DNA from: Brevundimonas sp. MYb52
GTDB lineage: Bacteria; Pseudomonadota; Alphaproteobacteria; Caulobacterales; Caulobacteraceae
Direction of reading: 5' to 3'
NCBI RefSeq assembly: GCF_002979535.1
Contig: NZ_PCPB01000001.1
Location: forward strand, 620,001-684,000
Length of the DNA stretch: 64,000 nucleotides
Position numbers and translations under genes: made by a program. Under the pieces are notes generated by a model. It saw only the letters and a program-made list of their open reading frames with translations. It was not told the origin of the DNA and ran no database searches. Shown piece after piece: positions 1 through 9,846 of the stretch. The stretch's first letter is position 1; each line of letters begins with the position of its first letter.

Positions 1-586
1 GATCGCCCACCACCTGACCCACGTCGGCGGCCAGAAACACCGCGCCCAGCGAGGCCAGCATCTGCGGCAGCAGCGCGGCCCAGCCGATGGAGTCCATCAG
101 GCGACGGCCTTCCTGCACCGGCGCCATGACCGGCGGGCGGAACCAGACCATGGCGACGACCAGGGCCACAACACAGCCCAGCCCCAGCGAAATCAGCGTC
201 GTCTGCACCGGCGAGATCAGCCAGGCTCCGGTGGGGGTGTGCTTGGCTAGAAGGGTGCCGCCGACCGCCACCAGAGGCACCATCAGGGCGGGCACAAACA
301 GGGCGTTCTTCCAGCGCGCGGCGCTGGCCTGACGCTGTTCCGAGGTGGTGGTGTCGGGCTTGCCGACGCCCAGCTTGCCGCTGGCGCCGATGATGACCAG
401 GGCGATGACCAGCAGGCCATTGCCCAGTCCGCCCAGCCAGGAGCCGAACAGCATCGACAGGGCGATCAGGCCCCAGAACAGGGCGCTGCGGAACCGCGTC
501 GGGTTCAACGGATCACGCAGGCTGAGGATGGAGAAGGCCGCGAACATCAGCCCCGTCGCGATATAGGCGTGTTCTAACGTGATCAT
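1..586 (-). CDS. DUF979 family membrane protein (C-terminus off the window)
   Basis: This is an integral membrane protein of the DUF979 family, partial because its 3' end lies beyond the left edge; 195 codons are visible. It begins ITLEHAYIATGLMFAAFSIL and has several hydrophobic helices rich in Gly, Leu and Val. The start ATG (586-584) overlaps the TGA of the upstream DUF969 gene by 4 bases, which indicates translational coupling. DUF969 and DUF979 genes are commonly adjacent in bacteria and often sit beside 5-oxoproline (pyroglutamate) genes, as here. A role as one half of a 5-oxoproline permease is inferred, not shown. Confidence 0.8.
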   Translation of the reverse strand, partial: MITLEHAYIATGLMFAAFSILSLRDPLNPTRFRSALFWGLIALSMLFGSWLGGLGNGLLVIALVIIGASGKLGVGKPDTTTSEQRQASAARWKNALFVPALMVPLVAVGGTLLAKHTPTGAWLISPVQTTLISLGLGCVVALVVAMVWFRPPVMAPVQEGRRLMDSIGWAALLPQMLASLGAVFLAADVGQVVGD

Positions 587-1320
587 TGGCCCATCTCCGA
601 TGCGTCATCGGCGACGTCCGACACGGCCATGTCCTTCTTCACCTGTCGGTCGAACATCAGCAGCCGCGCGCCGTGAACCAGGAAGGCGATGATGGCCGTG
701 GGGATGGCCCACAGCGAGACGTGCAGGGCTTCGACCCGGATGCCCGCCTGTTCCAGGAAGCCGACGATCAGGACAATGGAGCCGATGGCGATGAAGATGT
801 CCTCGCCAAAGAAGAGCCCGATGTTGTCGGTGCCCGCCGCCATGCCGCGAATGCGGAAGCGGGCCTTGTCGGTCAGGGGGCCGTGCTGAGTCTCGGCCGC
901 GCCTTCGGCCATGGGGGCGATCAGGGGGCGGACCATCTGCGGGTGGCCGCCCAGAGAGGTCAGGCCCAGCGCCGAGGTCGCCTGACGCACCAGCAGATAG
1001 ATCAGCATCAGTCGTCCAGCGGTCGCCGCCTTGACCTTGGTGACGAGGTCGCGCGCCCGTTCCTGCAATCCTGCCCGTTCCAGCAGGCCGATGACCGGCA
1101 GCACCAGCCAGGTGATGTGGAAGTAGCGGTTGTCGTTGAAGGCCTGGCCAAAGCGCGAAATTGTGTCGATCCCGGCCGTCAGCAACCCTTGCGCGTCCAC
1201 GCCAGGACCGACCGCGGCCAGCACCCCGGTGGCGATGGCCGCGACCAGAATGACCACCAGCGGATTGATCCGGGCGACAAAGCCCGCGACCACGATCAAT
1301 ATCCCAAAAAGCACCAGCAT
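583..1320 (-). CDS. DUF969 family membrane protein
   Basis: This 245-residue polytopic membrane protein matches the DUF969 family in length and features. The N-terminal helix is MLVLFGILIVVAGFVARINP, followed by further helices and a central stretch RQATSALGLTSLGGHPQMVR typical of the family. It lies 41 bases after the 5-oxoprolinase gene and overlaps the DUF979 gene by 4 bases, so the three probably form one minus-strand operon. The two DUF proteins are likely partners in a transporter. The substrate (5-oxoproline) is inferred only from the neighbouring hydrolase. Confidence 0.82.
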   Translation of the reverse strand: MLVLFGILIVVAGFVARINPLVVILVAAIATGVLAAVGPGVDAQGLLTAGIDTISRFGQAFNDNRYFHITWLVLPVIGLLERAGLQERARDLVTKVKAATAGRLMLIYLLVRQATSALGLTSLGGHPQMVRPLIAPMAEGAAETQHGPLTDKARFRIRGMAAGTDNIGLFFGEDIFIAIGSIVLIVGFLEQAGIRVEALHVSLWAIPTAIIAFLVHGARLLMFDRQVKKDMAVSDVADDASEMGQ

Positions 1321-1361
1321 GGTTCGTCCTCCCCGACGAAGGGTTGCGCGGTTCGGTCGGC

Positions 1362-4300
1362 TCAGGAAGCGTCTTTTGCGCCGAAACCGCCGCCGCCGGG
1401 CGTCTCGATGACAAAGACGTCGCCAGGTTGCATGGCGACCTCAGCGGTGGCGGCCAGAGCCTCGACCGCGCCGCCCGCCCGCTCGACCTGGTTGATCCCG
1501 ACCGCGCCCGGCTTTCCGCCCGCGACCCCGAACGGCGGCACGCGACGATGGTTGGACAGGATGGCCGCCGTCATCGGCTCTAGGAAGCGCACGCGACGCA
1601 TGGCACCGTCGCCGCCTCTATGACGCCCTTCGCCGCCCGAGCCGCGCCGAATGGAGAACTCTTCCAGCAGGACGGGGAAGCGAGTTTCCAGCACCTCCGG
1701 GTCGGTCAGGCGGCTGTTGGTCATATGGGTCTGGACGGCGGCGGTCCCGTCGAAACCCGGCCCTGCGCCGGACCCGCCGGCGATGGTCTCGTAATACTGA
1801 CGCGCCTCGTCGCCGAAGGTGAAATTGTTCATCGTTCCCTGGCTGGAGGCCAGGACGCCCAGCGCGCCGTAAAGCGAATCCACCACGGCCTGGCTGGTCT
1901 CGACATTGCCCGCCACGACGGCGGCGGGATAGCGGGGGTTCAACATCGAGCCTTCCGGCACGATCAGTTCGATCGGTTTCAGGCAACCTTCGTTCAGCGG
2001 AATGGCGTCGTCCACCAGGGTGCGGAAGACATAGAGGGTCGCCGCCCGCGCGATGGACAGGGGCGCGTTGAAGTTGGTCGGCAGTTGGTCGCTGGTCCCG
2101 GTGAAATCCACCACGGCGCTGCGATTTGCGGCGTCCACGTCGATGCGGACGCGGATGACGGCGCCGTCGTCCATCTCATAGGCGAAGGCGCCGGGCTTCA
2201 GCGCAGCGATGGCGCGGCGGACGGCTTCCTCGGCGTTGTCCTGAACATGGCCCATATAGGCGGAGACGACGGTACGGCCGAACTCGCCGGTCATGCGGAT
2301 CAGTTCGTCGGCGCCGCGCGTGCAGGCAGCGACCTGGGCCTTCAGGTCGGCCAGGTTCTGATCGACATTGCGCGACGGCCAGGGGCCTGAGGCGAACAGG
2401 GCGCGGGTTTCGGCCTCGCAGAGCTTGCCTGCGTCGACCAGCAGGAAGTCGTCGATCAGCACCCCTTCGTCGTCCACGCTGCGCGAGTTGGCGGGCATGG
2501 AGCCGGGCGTGATCCCGCCGACGTCGGCATGGTGGCCGCGCGCGGCGACGAAGAAGGCCGGGGCGTCATCGCTGTCCAGAAACACCGGCATGATGACGGT
2601 GATGTCGGGCAGGTGGGTGCCGCCGTTGTAGGGGGCGTTCAGCATATAGACGTCGCCCGACTTCATGCCGCGCCCGTCCGCACCGTCGCCGCGCGAGGAG
2701 ATGACGGTGCGGATGCTCTCGCCCATCGAACCCAGGTGGACGGGGATATGCGGCGCATTGGCGATCAGGGCGCCGCCCGCGTCGAAGACGGCGCAGGAGA
2801 AGTCCAGGCGTTCCTTGATGTTCACCGAATAGGCCGTGGCGCGCAGGGCCTCGCCCATCTGTTCGGCGCAGGCCATGAAGCGGCTGTTGAACACCTCCAG
2901 CATGATGGGATCGACGTCGGTGCCGATCGCGGTGCGGGCGGGCAGGGCGATGACCCGTTGCAGCAGCAGGTTGGCCGCGGCGTCGACTGTGGCGCGCCAG
3001 CCCGGTTCGACCACAGTGGTGCCAGTGTCCTCCAGCAGGATGGCCGGGCCGTCCACGGCGACGCCGGGCGTCAGGGCATCGCGGCGATAGACGGGCGTGT
3101 CGCGGTCCTCGCCCGCCATGCGAACGGTCAGTTGGGCCACGGCAGTCAGTTCGGCGGTGCTGGCCGTCAGCGTCGTCGTCGGGGCCTGATCCGAGCGCCC
3201 GACGGCCTCGACCTCCAGCGTCTCGACCACCAGGGCCTTGCCCTCGGCGAAGAAGCCGAAGCGGCGACGGTGCAGGGTCTCGAACGCCTCGGCCATCTCG
3301 GCGGCCGAACCGAAGGCCACGACCAGAGGCGTATCGGACCCGGCGAACTTGATCTCGGCGCGGGCGAGGGTGGAGGCGGCCTCGGCGGTGAAGCCCTGGG
3401 CTTCCAGATCGGCGCGGGCTGCGCGAGCCAGTTCGACGATGCGGTTGGCCAGTTCGGCGTCCTGATCGGCGCCCAGCGACGCGGCCACGGTGGTTTGGCG
3501 GATAGTGCGCACCTCGGCCAGACCCATGCCATAGGCCGACAGCACGCCCGCGAACGGGTGCAGCAGTACTTGAGTCATGCCCAGCGCATCGGCCACCAGG
3601 CAGGCGTGCTGACCGCCCGCGCCGCCGAAGCAGTTCAGCACATATTTCGTGACGTCATAGCCGCGCTGAATCGAGATCGAACGGATCGCCTCGGCCATGT
3701 TCTGAACGGCGATGGTGACGAAGCCTTCGGCCAGTTCGCCGGGCGTGACGGGGCGGTCGGTGGCTATGGCGATCTCGGTCGCCATAGCTTCGAATTTCAC
3801 GCGCACCGCCTTTGCGTCCAGCGGCTGGTCGGCGTCAGGGCCAAAAACGGCAGGGAAGAAGTCGGGGCTCAGCTTGCCCATCATGACGTTACAGTCGGTC
3901 ACCGTTAGCGGCCCGCCACGCCGATAGGCCGCCGGTCCCGGCGACGCACCCGCCGATTCCGGCCCGACCCTCAAGCGTCCGCCGTCGAAGCGGCAGATGG
4001 AGCCGCCGCCCGCCGCAACGGTGTGGATGCTCAGCATCGGCGCTCGCAGCCGCACCCCGGCGACCACGGCGTCCGAGGTCCGCTCATAGTCACCGGCGAA
4101 GTGGGACACATCAGTCGAAGTGCCGCCCATGTCGAAGCCGATGACGCGGTCGAAGCCGGCGGCTTTCGCCGTCTCGGCCATGGCCACCACGCCGCCCGCC
4201 GGTCCCGACAGGATGGCGTCCTTGCCGCGGAAGGCGTCCGCCGCCGTCAGTCCACCCGACGACTGCATGAACTGCAAGGGCGTGGCCTCGCCTAGGTCAG

Positions 4301-4973
4301 CGCCGACCTGGTCCACATAGGCGCGCAGGATGGGCGACAGATAGGCGTCCGCTACCGTGGTGTCTCCGCGTCCGATCAGCTTGATCAGGGCGCCGACCTC
4401 ATGACTGGCGGAAACCTGTTCGAACCCAACCTCGCGCGCAATCTGGGCCAGCCGCCTCTCATGGGCGGTGAAGCGCCAGCCGTGGACCAGGACGATGGCG
4501 ATAGCGCGCAGCCCAGCGGCATAGGCCGCCGTGAAGTCGGCCCGCGCCCTGTCCTCGTTCAGCGGGCGGTCCAGCGCCCCGTCGGCGGTCACGCGCTCGT
4601 CGATCTCGACCACGCGGTCGTAGAGCTGATCATTCAACACGATGTGGCGCACGAACAGTTCGGGCCGGGCCTGCCAGCCGATCCTCAACGCGTCGCCAAA
4701 GCCGGCGGTGATGGCCAGAAGCGTCGGCTCGCCCTTGCGTTCCAGCAGGGCGTTGGTCGCTACCGTGGTGCCCATGCGCACCTCATCGACTAGACCCTCG
4801 GCCAGCGGGCCGGGGGCGGCCTTCAGGATGCGGCGAATGCCCTCGACGGCGGCGTCGGCGTATTGCTCGGGATTGACCGACAGCAGCTTGCCGGTCTGCA
4901 AGGCCCCGTCCGGCGAGCGGGCCACGATGTCGGTGAAGGTGCCGCCGCGATCAATCCAGAAACGCCAGGTCAT
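1362..4973 (-). CDS. oplAH: 5-oxoprolinase (ATP-hydrolysing), HyuA-HyuB fusion
   Basis: This enzyme of about 1203 residues would hydrolyse 5-oxo-L-proline to glutamate using ATP in the cytoplasm. The N-terminal half is the hydantoinase A/oxoprolinase domain: it opens with [15 protein letters not shown], and an actin-like phosphate motif [12 protein letters not shown] lies near residue 295. The C-terminal half, from about residue 690, is the hydantoinase B domain and ends with a Gly-rich [13 protein letters not shown] tail. The length equals full eukaryotic-type OPLAH. I chose the ATG at 4973 because it fits the family N-terminus; a GTG at 5009 and an ATG at 4988 are possible alternatives, and no start has a strong Shine-Dalgarno. 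A related N-methylhydantoinase specificity cannot be excluded, but the DUF969/DUF979 neighbours favour oxoproline. Confidence 0.87.
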   Translation of the reverse strand: MTWRFWIDRGGTFTDIVARSPDGALQTGKLLSVNPEQYADAAVEGIRRILKAAPGPLAEGLVDEVRMGTTVATNALLERKGEPTLLAITAGFGDALRIGWQARPELFVRHIVLNDQLYDRVVEIDERVTADGALDRPLNEDRARADFTAAYAAGLRAIAIVLVHGWRFTAHERRLAQIAREVGFEQVSASHEVGALIKLIGRGDTTVADAYLSPILRAYVDQVGADLGEATPLQFMQSSGGLTAADAFRGKDAILSGPAGGVVAMAETAKAAGFDRVIGFDMGGTSTDVSHFAGDYERTSDAVVAGVRLRAPMLSIHTVAAGGGSICRFDGGRLRVGPESAGASPGPAAYRRGGPLTVTDCNVMMGKLSPDFFPAVFGPDADQPLDAKAVRVKFEAMATEIAIATDRPVTPGELAEGFVTIAVQNMAEAIRSISIQRGYDVTKYVLNCFGGAGGQHACLVADALGMTQVLLHPFAGVLSAYGMGLAEVRTIRQTTVAASLGADQDAELANRIVELARAARADLEAQGFTAEAASTLARAEIKFAGSDTPLVVAFGSAAEMAEAFETLHRRRFGFFAEGKALVVETLEVEAVGRSDQAPTTTLTASTAELTAVAQLTVRMAGEDRDTPVYRRDALTPGVAVDGPAILLEDTGTTVVEPGWRATVDAAANLLLQRVIALPARTAIGTDVDPIMLEVFNSRFMACAEQMGEALRATAYSVNIKERLDFSCAVFDAGGALIANAPHIPVHLGSMGESIRTVISSRGDGADGRGMKSGDVYMLNAPYNGGTHLPDITVIMPVFLDSDDAPAFFVAARGHHADVGGITPGSMPANSRSVDDEGVLIDDFLLVDAGKLCEAETRALFASGPWPSRNVDQNLADLKAQVAACTRGADELIRMTGEFGRTVVSAYMGHVQDNAEEAVRRAIAALKPGAFAYEMDDGAVIRVRIDVDAANRSAVVDFTGTSDQLPTNFNAPLSIARAATLYVFRTLVDDAIPLNEGCLKPIELIVPEGSMLNPRYPAAVVAGNVETSQAVVDSLYGALGVLASSQGTMNNFTFGDEARQYYETIAGGSGAGPGFDGTAAVQTHMTNSRLTDPEVLETRFPVLLEEFSIRRGSGGEGRHRGGDGAMRRVRFLEPMTAAILSNHRRVPPFGVAGGKPGAVGINQVERAGGAVEALAATAEVAMQPGDVFVIETPGGGGFGAKDAS

Positions 4974-5142
4974 GTTTGCATCGCCCATGCTCGGTTTCAC
5001 GCCTGACACCCAGAGCCGTGAATCAGATCAGGATCGCCCATATGATCAGCGTTTGGGAGCCGTGATCTTGCGATCGGACGCTGTATTTCACGCTTCTCTG
5101 ATGGCAGGGTTGCACAGAAGAATCACGCAGCAGGAGGCTGAG

Positions 5143-5268
5143 ATGGCCATCGGCCGTGCAGGATTTGAGGTGTACCGCGGCCGAGGTCGGCATGCCCAGC
5201 GGGTTAAGGCGTCGTCAGGCGGCGTGCTCCTGAGTCTGCTCATCGCGTGGTTGCGTCGAGGCGTTTAG
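5143..5268 (+). CDS. possible small basic protein of 41 residues
   Basis: This short frame lies in the 343-base gap between the 5-oxoprolinase gene and the dioxygenase gene. Its support is a strong Shine-Dalgarno: AGGAGG at 5132-5137, five bases before ATG 5143. The predicted peptide starts MAIGRAGFEVYRGRGRH, is basic, and ends with a hydrophobic LLSLLIAWL segment followed by RRGV. It has no recognisable family. It could be a membrane-associated small protein or a chance frame; only the ribosome binding site argues for translation. The rest of the gap holds a small palindrome (5305-5317) and nothing else I can name. Confidence 0.35.
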   Translation: MAIGRAGFEVYRGRGRHAQRVKASSGGVLLSLLIAWLRRGV

Positions 5269-5304
5269 CGCCGGCCTCTTGCATGGCCGAACTGATGCAC
5301 TAGT

Positions 5305-5317
5305 TACTGTAACAGTA
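5305..5317. promoter_or_regulatory. short palindrome upstream of the dioxygenase gene
   Basis: TACTGT-A-ACAGTA is a perfect 6+6 dyad with a one-base centre, 36 bases before the dioxygenase start. The position and symmetry fit a repressor or activator operator. The cognate regulator is unknown and no regulator gene is adjacent. Confidence 0.3.
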
Positions 5318-5352
5318 GTTGGCGCAATAGGCGCCGCAGGAGTGGTCCAGCC

Positions 5353-6108
5353 ATGCGTCAGCCCGCTATCTTCTTTGGTCATGGTTCCCCGATGAACGCC
5401 TTGGGCGGTCCCTATGCGGATGCCTGGCGCGCGCTGGGTGAGGCGATCGGCAAGCCCAAGGGCGTCGTCATGGTCTCTGCCCACTGGGAGACGCGGGGGC
5501 TGGGCGTGACGGCGCAGGAACAACCGGAAACTATCCATGATTTCGGAGGCTTCCCGCCCGAACTTCATGCCATGCAGTATCCTGCGCCCGGCTCGCCTTC
5601 GCTGGCGACACGGGTGGCGGAACTGACCGGGGCGCAAGCGACGACACAATGGGGTCTGGATCACGGAACCTGGTCGGTGCTGGGCCACGTCTGGCCCGAG
5701 GCCGACGTGCCCATCGTGCAGTTGTCGCTGGACCGCACCATTGATGCGCGCGCCCATTATGAGCTGGCGAAGAAGCTGCAGCCCTTGCGGGACGAAGGCG
5801 TCCTGATCGCCGGATCAGGCGATTTCGTGCACAATCTGCGGACGTGGAAGCGCGACGGCGGCGCACCCTATGACTGGGCCATCGACTTCAACGAGGCGGT
5901 GAAGCGGGCCTTCGTGAATGGCGACCACGAGGCCCTGATCGACTGGGTGAACCTGGCCGAGCAGGCCCAGCTCAGCGTGCCGACCGACGAGCACTATCTA
6001 CCGCTGCTCTATGTGGCGGCTCAGCAGGCGCCGAGCGAGGCGGTCAGCTTCTTTACCGACGCTATCGAAGGCGGCTCTATCTCGATGACCGGCGCCCGGA
6101 TCGGCTGA
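5353..6108 (+). CDS. DODA-type class III extradiol dioxygenase
   Basis: This 251-residue protein belongs to the LigB/YgiD (4,5-DOPA extradiol dioxygenase) family, which opens catechol-type rings with a metal in the active site. Visible signatures are the N-terminal GHGSPMNAL (His10), SAHWETRG (His44), the HDFGGFPPELHAMQYPAPG loop, and GSGDFVHNLR with a further His. These histidines are the expected metal ligands. Length is normal for bacterial family members. It is monocistronic on the plus strand and converges with the DoxX gene. The real substrate is unknown; many bacterial members act poorly on DOPA. Confidence 0.9.
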   Translation: MRQPAIFFGHGSPMNALGGPYADAWRALGEAIGKPKGVVMVSAHWETRGLGVTAQEQPETIHDFGGFPPELHAMQYPAPGSPSLATRVAELTGAQATTQWGLDHGTWSVLGHVWPEADVPIVQLSLDRTIDARAHYELAKKLQPLRDEGVLIAGSGDFVHNLRTWKRDGGAPYDWAIDFNEAVKRAFVNGDHEALIDWVNLAEQAQLSVPTDEHYLPLLYVAAQQAPSEAVSFFTDAIEGGSISMTGARIG

Positions 6109-6129
6109 TCCAGGCGCCGTCTCAGGCAG

Positions 6130-6549
6130 TCAGCGGCGGCGACCGCCGCGCATCATGCTGTCCAGGGCGATCGGGCCGGGACCGGCGAAGAACAGGTAGA
6201 GGAAGACAAAGCAGTAGAGAGCCGCGAGCTCGCCGCCGTTGTTGATCGGGTAGGGGCCTTGCGGCGCGTGCACCATCCAGTAGGCGACGGCAGTGAAGCC
6301 GGACAGGATGAAGGCGGTCGGGCGGCTGAACAGACCCAGGACGATCAGGACGCCGCCGACCAACTCGATCGGGCCGGACCAGCCGGCGAGGGTGGAGAGG
6401 CTTGAGACGTCGAACGCACCTCCATGTCCGCCGGGCGGAAAGCCCAGGATCTTCTGCGCGCCGTGCTGAAGCAGCAGCAATCCTGCCACGATCCGCAGAA
6501 CGCTCTGAAAACGCGGGGCCCAGCCTGAAATAGACGCTGCACTCGCCAT
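6130..6549 (-). CDS. DoxX family membrane protein
   Basis: This small DoxX-family protein of about 139 residues has four predicted membrane segments. Family features include RIVAGLLLLQHGAQKI near the N-terminus, GPIELVGGVLIVLGLF in the middle and a conserved AYWMVHAPQG loop. The ATG at 6549 is preferred because a GGAGGAGAG Shine-Dalgarno lies just upstream; the longer frame starting at 6612 adds a charged, non-family extension. DoxX proteins are inner-membrane proteins linked to redox or thiol stress in some bacteria. No specific function can be assigned here. Confidence 0.85.
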   Translation of the reverse strand: MASAASISGWAPRFQSVLRIVAGLLLLQHGAQKILGFPPGGHGGAFDVSSLSTLAGWSGPIELVGGVLIVLGLFSRPTAFILSGFTAVAYWMVHAPQGPYPINNGGELAALYCFVFLYLFFAGPGPIALDSMMRGGRRR

Positions 6550-6655
6550 ATGTCTCTCCTCCCGATGGCGCACGACCGCCGGGTCCGCATACCGGATCGA
6601 CGCAAGGCGCAAAGGCGGAGGTTAGGCGAAGTCGCGGGCTCTGCAAGCCGTCCCG

Positions 6656-8212
6656 TCAGCCTGCCTGCAACGCATCCTCGACCAGCTTCTGGATGGCGAC
6701 ATAGTCGGTCTTGCCGGTGCCCAGAACCGGAATGGCGTCCAGCTTGATGAGCTTCTTCGGCACCGCCAGTTCAGGCGCGCCGTTTTCGCGAGCCCATTCC
6801 GTCAGGCGCGCGGATTCAGCCCCGGCATGGTCGGTGACCAGGATCAGGCGCTCGCCCTTCTTGCTGTCCGGCACGGAGACTGCTGCGTGACGATGATCGG
6901 GCCAGACGGCGCCGGCCATGTCCTCGACCGCCAACAGGGAGACCATTTCCCCCCCGACCTTGGCGAAGCGTTTCACTCGGCCAAGAATGGTGATGTAGCC
7001 CTCGTCGTCGATGTCGACGATGTCGCCGGTGTCATGCCAGCCGCCTTCCAGCGGCTCGATGCCCTCGGGATTGTTGGGTGAGATATATCCGGCCATGACG
7101 TTGGGGCCGCGCAGATACAGGCGACCGCCGCCCTCGATGCCCTCGACCTTGTCCAGGCGGTATTCCATGCCCGGCATGATTTGGCCGACGGTGCCAGGAC
7201 GGTTGCGGTCGGGATGGTTCACGGCGACCACGGGCGCGGCCTCGGTCGCGCCATAGCCTTCCAGCAGTTCGACGCCGCCGAACTTGGTGTTGAACATCTG
7301 GCGCGTCTCGTCGCGGACCTTTTCGGCTCCGGCGACGGCGAACTGAAGGGTGGCGAAGTCGCCGGGCTCGGCCACGCGCGCATACTGGTTCAGGAAGGTG
7401 TCGGTCGCGAACAGGATCGAGGCCTTCACCTGGGGCAACAGGTCGGTGATCTGTTTGGCATGCAAGGGGGAGGGGTATTCAAACGCCTTCATCCCTTGCA
7501 GCAGCGGCAGGATGACGCCGCCGGTCAGGCCGAAGCAGTGGAAGGTCGGCAGTGGGTTGAACATCACCCACTCAGGCTTCAGGTCGATGTGGGCTGCGAC
7601 CTGACGCGCATTGGCGACCAGATTGCGCTGGCTCAACACCACGCCCTTGGGCGCGCCGAAGCTGCCCGAGGTGAACAGGACCACGCCCGGCGAATCGGGA
7701 TCGGTCTTCGTGCAGAAGCGTCGCGGCGCCATACCGGCGCTCAGGCCATACAGCTTGTCGGCCAGACCGATGGTCTTGCGCACGTCGTCCAGCCAGATGA
7801 TCTCGGCGACTTCGCCGAGGGCCGTCATCAGGTCGTCCAGCTTGGCCTGGGTGACAAAGCGCTTGGCCGACAGGATCTTGGTGACGCCCGCCGTCTTCAG
7901 CGCCGCCTTCAGATTGGCCTCGCCTGAGGTGAAGTTCAGCATGACCGGCACGCGCCCGAAGGCGTGAAGACCAAAGAAGGTGACGACCACGCCCGCGCTG
8001 GACGGCAGTAGGACGCCGACGCGCTCGCCCGGCTTCGTCATGGCCGCGATCTTGCGCCCCAGCACAAAGGCGGCGCGGATCAGGCCGGTGTAGGTCAGGG
8101 GATGGCGATCCTGGTCCTCCAGGATCTCCTTGTCGCCAAAGCGGGCGCGCGCGTCGATCAGCGCGTCAAACAGGGATTCATCATAGACCTTAGGGTCCAG
8201 GGCAGCCCGCAA
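6656..8212 (-). CDS. AMP-binding acyl-CoA/acyl-ACP synthetase, Aas-like
   Basis: This 518-residue ANL-superfamily enzyme would activate a fatty acid through an acyl-adenylate. The phosphate-binding loop is LFTSGSFGAPKGVVLS, the later motif is EGYGATEAAPVVAVN, and the hinge region reads GWHDTGDIVDIDDEGYI. The N-terminal part (GRVPVMLNFTSGEANLK) resembles the adenylation domain of Aas (2-acylglycerophosphoethanolamine acyltransferase/acyl-ACP synthetase), but there is no acyltransferase domain. The start is a TTG at 8212 with AAGGAGG shortly upstream. It is divergent from lipA. It could supply acyl groups for phospholipid repair; the substrate is not determined. Confidence 0.88.
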   Translation of the reverse strand: MRAALDPKVYDESLFDALIDARARFGDKEILEDQDRHPLTYTGLIRAAFVLGRKIAAMTKPGERVGVLLPSSAGVVVTFFGLHAFGRVPVMLNFTSGEANLKAALKTAGVTKILSAKRFVTQAKLDDLMTALGEVAEIIWLDDVRKTIGLADKLYGLSAGMAPRRFCTKTDPDSPGVVLFTSGSFGAPKGVVLSQRNLVANARQVAAHIDLKPEWVMFNPLPTFHCFGLTGGVILPLLQGMKAFEYPSPLHAKQITDLLPQVKASILFATDTFLNQYARVAEPGDFATLQFAVAGAEKVRDETRQMFNTKFGGVELLEGYGATEAAPVVAVNHPDRNRPGTVGQIMPGMEYRLDKVEGIEGGGRLYLRGPNVMAGYISPNNPEGIEPLEGGWHDTGDIVDIDDEGYITILGRVKRFAKVGGEMVSLLAVEDMAGAVWPDHRHAAVSVPDSKKGERLILVTDHAGAESARLTEWARENGAPELAVPKKLIKLDAIPVLGTGKTDYVAIQKLVEDALQAG

Positions 8213-8292
8213 GCACGTCCTCCTTCGGAGAGCTCTCAGCGGCTCTCTCGGTTACAAGAGGCCGGAACCTAGTGACGTAAGGTCGCCTTGAA

Positions 8293-8325
8293 AAGATGCG
8301 TAACGTCGCGTGAACGTCGCATCTT
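8293..8325. promoter_or_regulatory. inverted repeat in the lipA/acyl synthetase divergent region
   Basis: The arms AAGATGCG (8293-8300) and CGCATCTT (8318-8325) are perfectly complementary, and an inner ACGT pair extends the stem after a two-base bulge. It lies between divergent starts, so it is not a terminator between converging genes. It may be an operator or a 5' leader hairpin for lipA. Confidence 0.35.
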
Positions 8326-8409
8326 CATCACTGAAACCGTCTGTGGCTTGCCATTGGCGGTCGGAAAGCCGACATACCGCCCTTCTGCACAGGAGCCAGA
8401 CCGCCGGCT

Positions 8410-9381
8410 ATGGTCACGCTGATCGACACCCTGACGAAGAAGCCTTCCGAGCTGCGTCACCCGGAAAAACAGAATCGCCCGGAATCGGCGGTGCTGAAGA
8501 AGCCTGACTGGCTGCGGGTCAAGGCACCCGGTTCGGGCCAGTACAACGCGACCAAGGACATTGTCCGCTCCAAGGGGCTGGTGACGGTCTGCGAGGAGGC
8601 GGCCTGCCCGAATATCGGCGAGTGCTGGAGCCAGAAGCACGCCACGCTCATGATCATGGGCGACACCTGCACGCGGGCTTGCGCCTTCTGCAACGTCAAG
8701 ACCGGCCTGCCGCAGGCCCTGGACCCTGAAGAGCCCGCCAAGGTCGGTCTGGCTGTTCAGCAGATGGGTCTGAACCACGTGGTCATCACCTCGGTGGACC
8801 GCGATGACGTGGCCGACGGCGGCGCCGCTCACTTTGCTGAAGTGGTGCGCCAGATCCGCTTGCAGGCGCCCAACACCACCATTGAGATTCTGACGCCTGA
8901 CTTCCTGCGCAAGGATGGCGCGGCCGAGGTGATGATCGACGCCACGCCTGACGTCTTCAACCACAACCTTGAGACGGTTCCGCGCCTCTATCTGAAGATC
9001 CGCCCCGGCGCCCGCTACTTCCACTCCCTGCGCCTGCTGCAGATGGTCAAGGAGCGCGATCCGAACCAGTTCACCAAGTCCGGCATCATGGTCGGTCTGG
9101 GCGAGACCAAGGAAGAGGTCATGCAGGTGATGGACGACATGCGGTCCGCCGGCGTCGACTTCATCACCATCGGCCAGTACCTGCAGCCGACGCGCAAGCA
9201 CGCCGCCATCGACCGCTTCGTCACGCCCGAAGAGTTCAAGGCCTATGAGGCCATCGCGCGCGCCAAGGGCTTCCTGATGGTGTCGTCGTCGCCGCTGACG
9301 CGGTCGTCGCACCACGCCGGTGACGACTTTGCTCGCCTGAAGGCCGCGCGTCTGGCGCAGGCAGGCCGTTCGGCGCGCTAA
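8410..9381 (+). CDS. lipA: lipoyl synthase
   Basis: This radical SAM enzyme inserts two sulfur atoms into octanoyl groups on lipoyl domains. The auxiliary iron-sulfur cluster motif is [13 protein letters not shown] (Cys61, Cys66, Cys72) and the radical SAM motif is CTRACAFC (Cys87, Cys91, Cys94). The C-terminal [16 protein letters not shown] includes the conserved Ser-rich end that ligates the auxiliary cluster. The length of 323 residues is normal. A COQ10-like gene follows 7 bases later. The product is needed by the pyruvate dehydrogenase encoded about 5 kb downstream, which has lipoyl domains on both E1 beta and E2. Confidence 0.97.
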   Translation: MVTLIDTLTKKPSELRHPEKQNRPESAVLKKPDWLRVKAPGSGQYNATKDIVRSKGLVTVCEEAACPNIGECWSQKHATLMIMGDTCTRACAFCNVKTGLPQALDPEEPAKVGLAVQQMGLNHVVITSVDRDDVADGGAAHFAEVVRQIRLQAPNTTIEILTPDFLRKDGAAEVMIDATPDVFNHNLETVPRLYLKIRPGARYFHSLRLLQMVKERDPNQFTKSGIMVGLGETKEEVMQVMDDMRSAGVDFITIGQYLQPTRKHAAIDRFVTPEEFKAYEAIARAKGFLMVSSSPLTRSSHHAGDDFARLKAARLAQAGRSAR

Positions 9382-9388
9382 GCCCTGA

Positions 9389-9841
9389 ATGGCGGTTCAT
9401 CGCGTTACGCGCATCCTTCCCTATGCGCCCGAGCAACTGGCGAGCCTGGTCGCGGACGTAGAAGCCTATCCCGCCTTCGTGCCGTGGATCACGTCGATGC
9501 GGGTCTGGAACCAGCGCGAAGAGGCGCCGGGCGTCCGTCTGCTGGACGCCGAGGCGGGCGTGGGATTCGCCTTCCTGACCGAGCGGTTCTCGACCTGGGT
9601 GCGTCATGACATCCACGCGCCCAAGGTCGAGGTCGGCCTGATCCGCGGACCGTTCAAGCATCTGAAGAACCGATGGGAGTTCCACCCGCACCCGGAGGGG
9701 ACGCGGCTGGAGTTCTTCATCGACTTCGCCTTCAAGTCGCGCATGCTGGACATGATGCTGCACGCGAATTTCGACCGGGCGGTCGATAAGTTGATTCAGT
9801 GTTTCGAGGGGCGCGCCAAGGCCCTCTACGGCAAGAGGTAG
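9389..9841 (+). CDS. COQ10/RatA-like START-domain protein
   Basis: This 150-residue SRPBCC-fold protein of the COQ10/RatA family starts MAVHRVTRILPYAPEQLASL and carries the family stretch VGFAFLTERFSTWVRHD. In mitochondria COQ10 binds coenzyme Q and supports its use in respiration; in E. coli the homologue was first called the toxin RatA. The alphaproteobacterial members beside lipA are usually read as ubiquinone-binding proteins. No antitoxin gene is adjacent, so a toxin role is not supported here. It lies in the same direction as lipA and is probably cotranscribed. Confidence 0.88.
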   Translation: MAVHRVTRILPYAPEQLASLVADVEAYPAFVPWITSMRVWNQREEAPGVRLLDAEAGVGFAFLTERFSTWVRHDIHAPKVEVGLIRGPFKHLKNRWEFHPHPEGTRLEFFIDFAFKSRMLDMMLHANFDRAVDKLIQCFEGRAKALYGKR

Positions 9842-9846
9842 GACCC

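Noticed and set aside
4642-5142. Plus-strand frame running into the gap before the dioxygenase
   Set aside because: Most of it is antisense to the oxoprolinase; only the last 126 bases from ATG 5143 have a ribosome binding site.
9389-9841. RatA toxin of a toxin-antitoxin pair
   Set aside because: No antitoxin gene is adjacent, and the lipA neighbourhood is typical of COQ10-like proteins.
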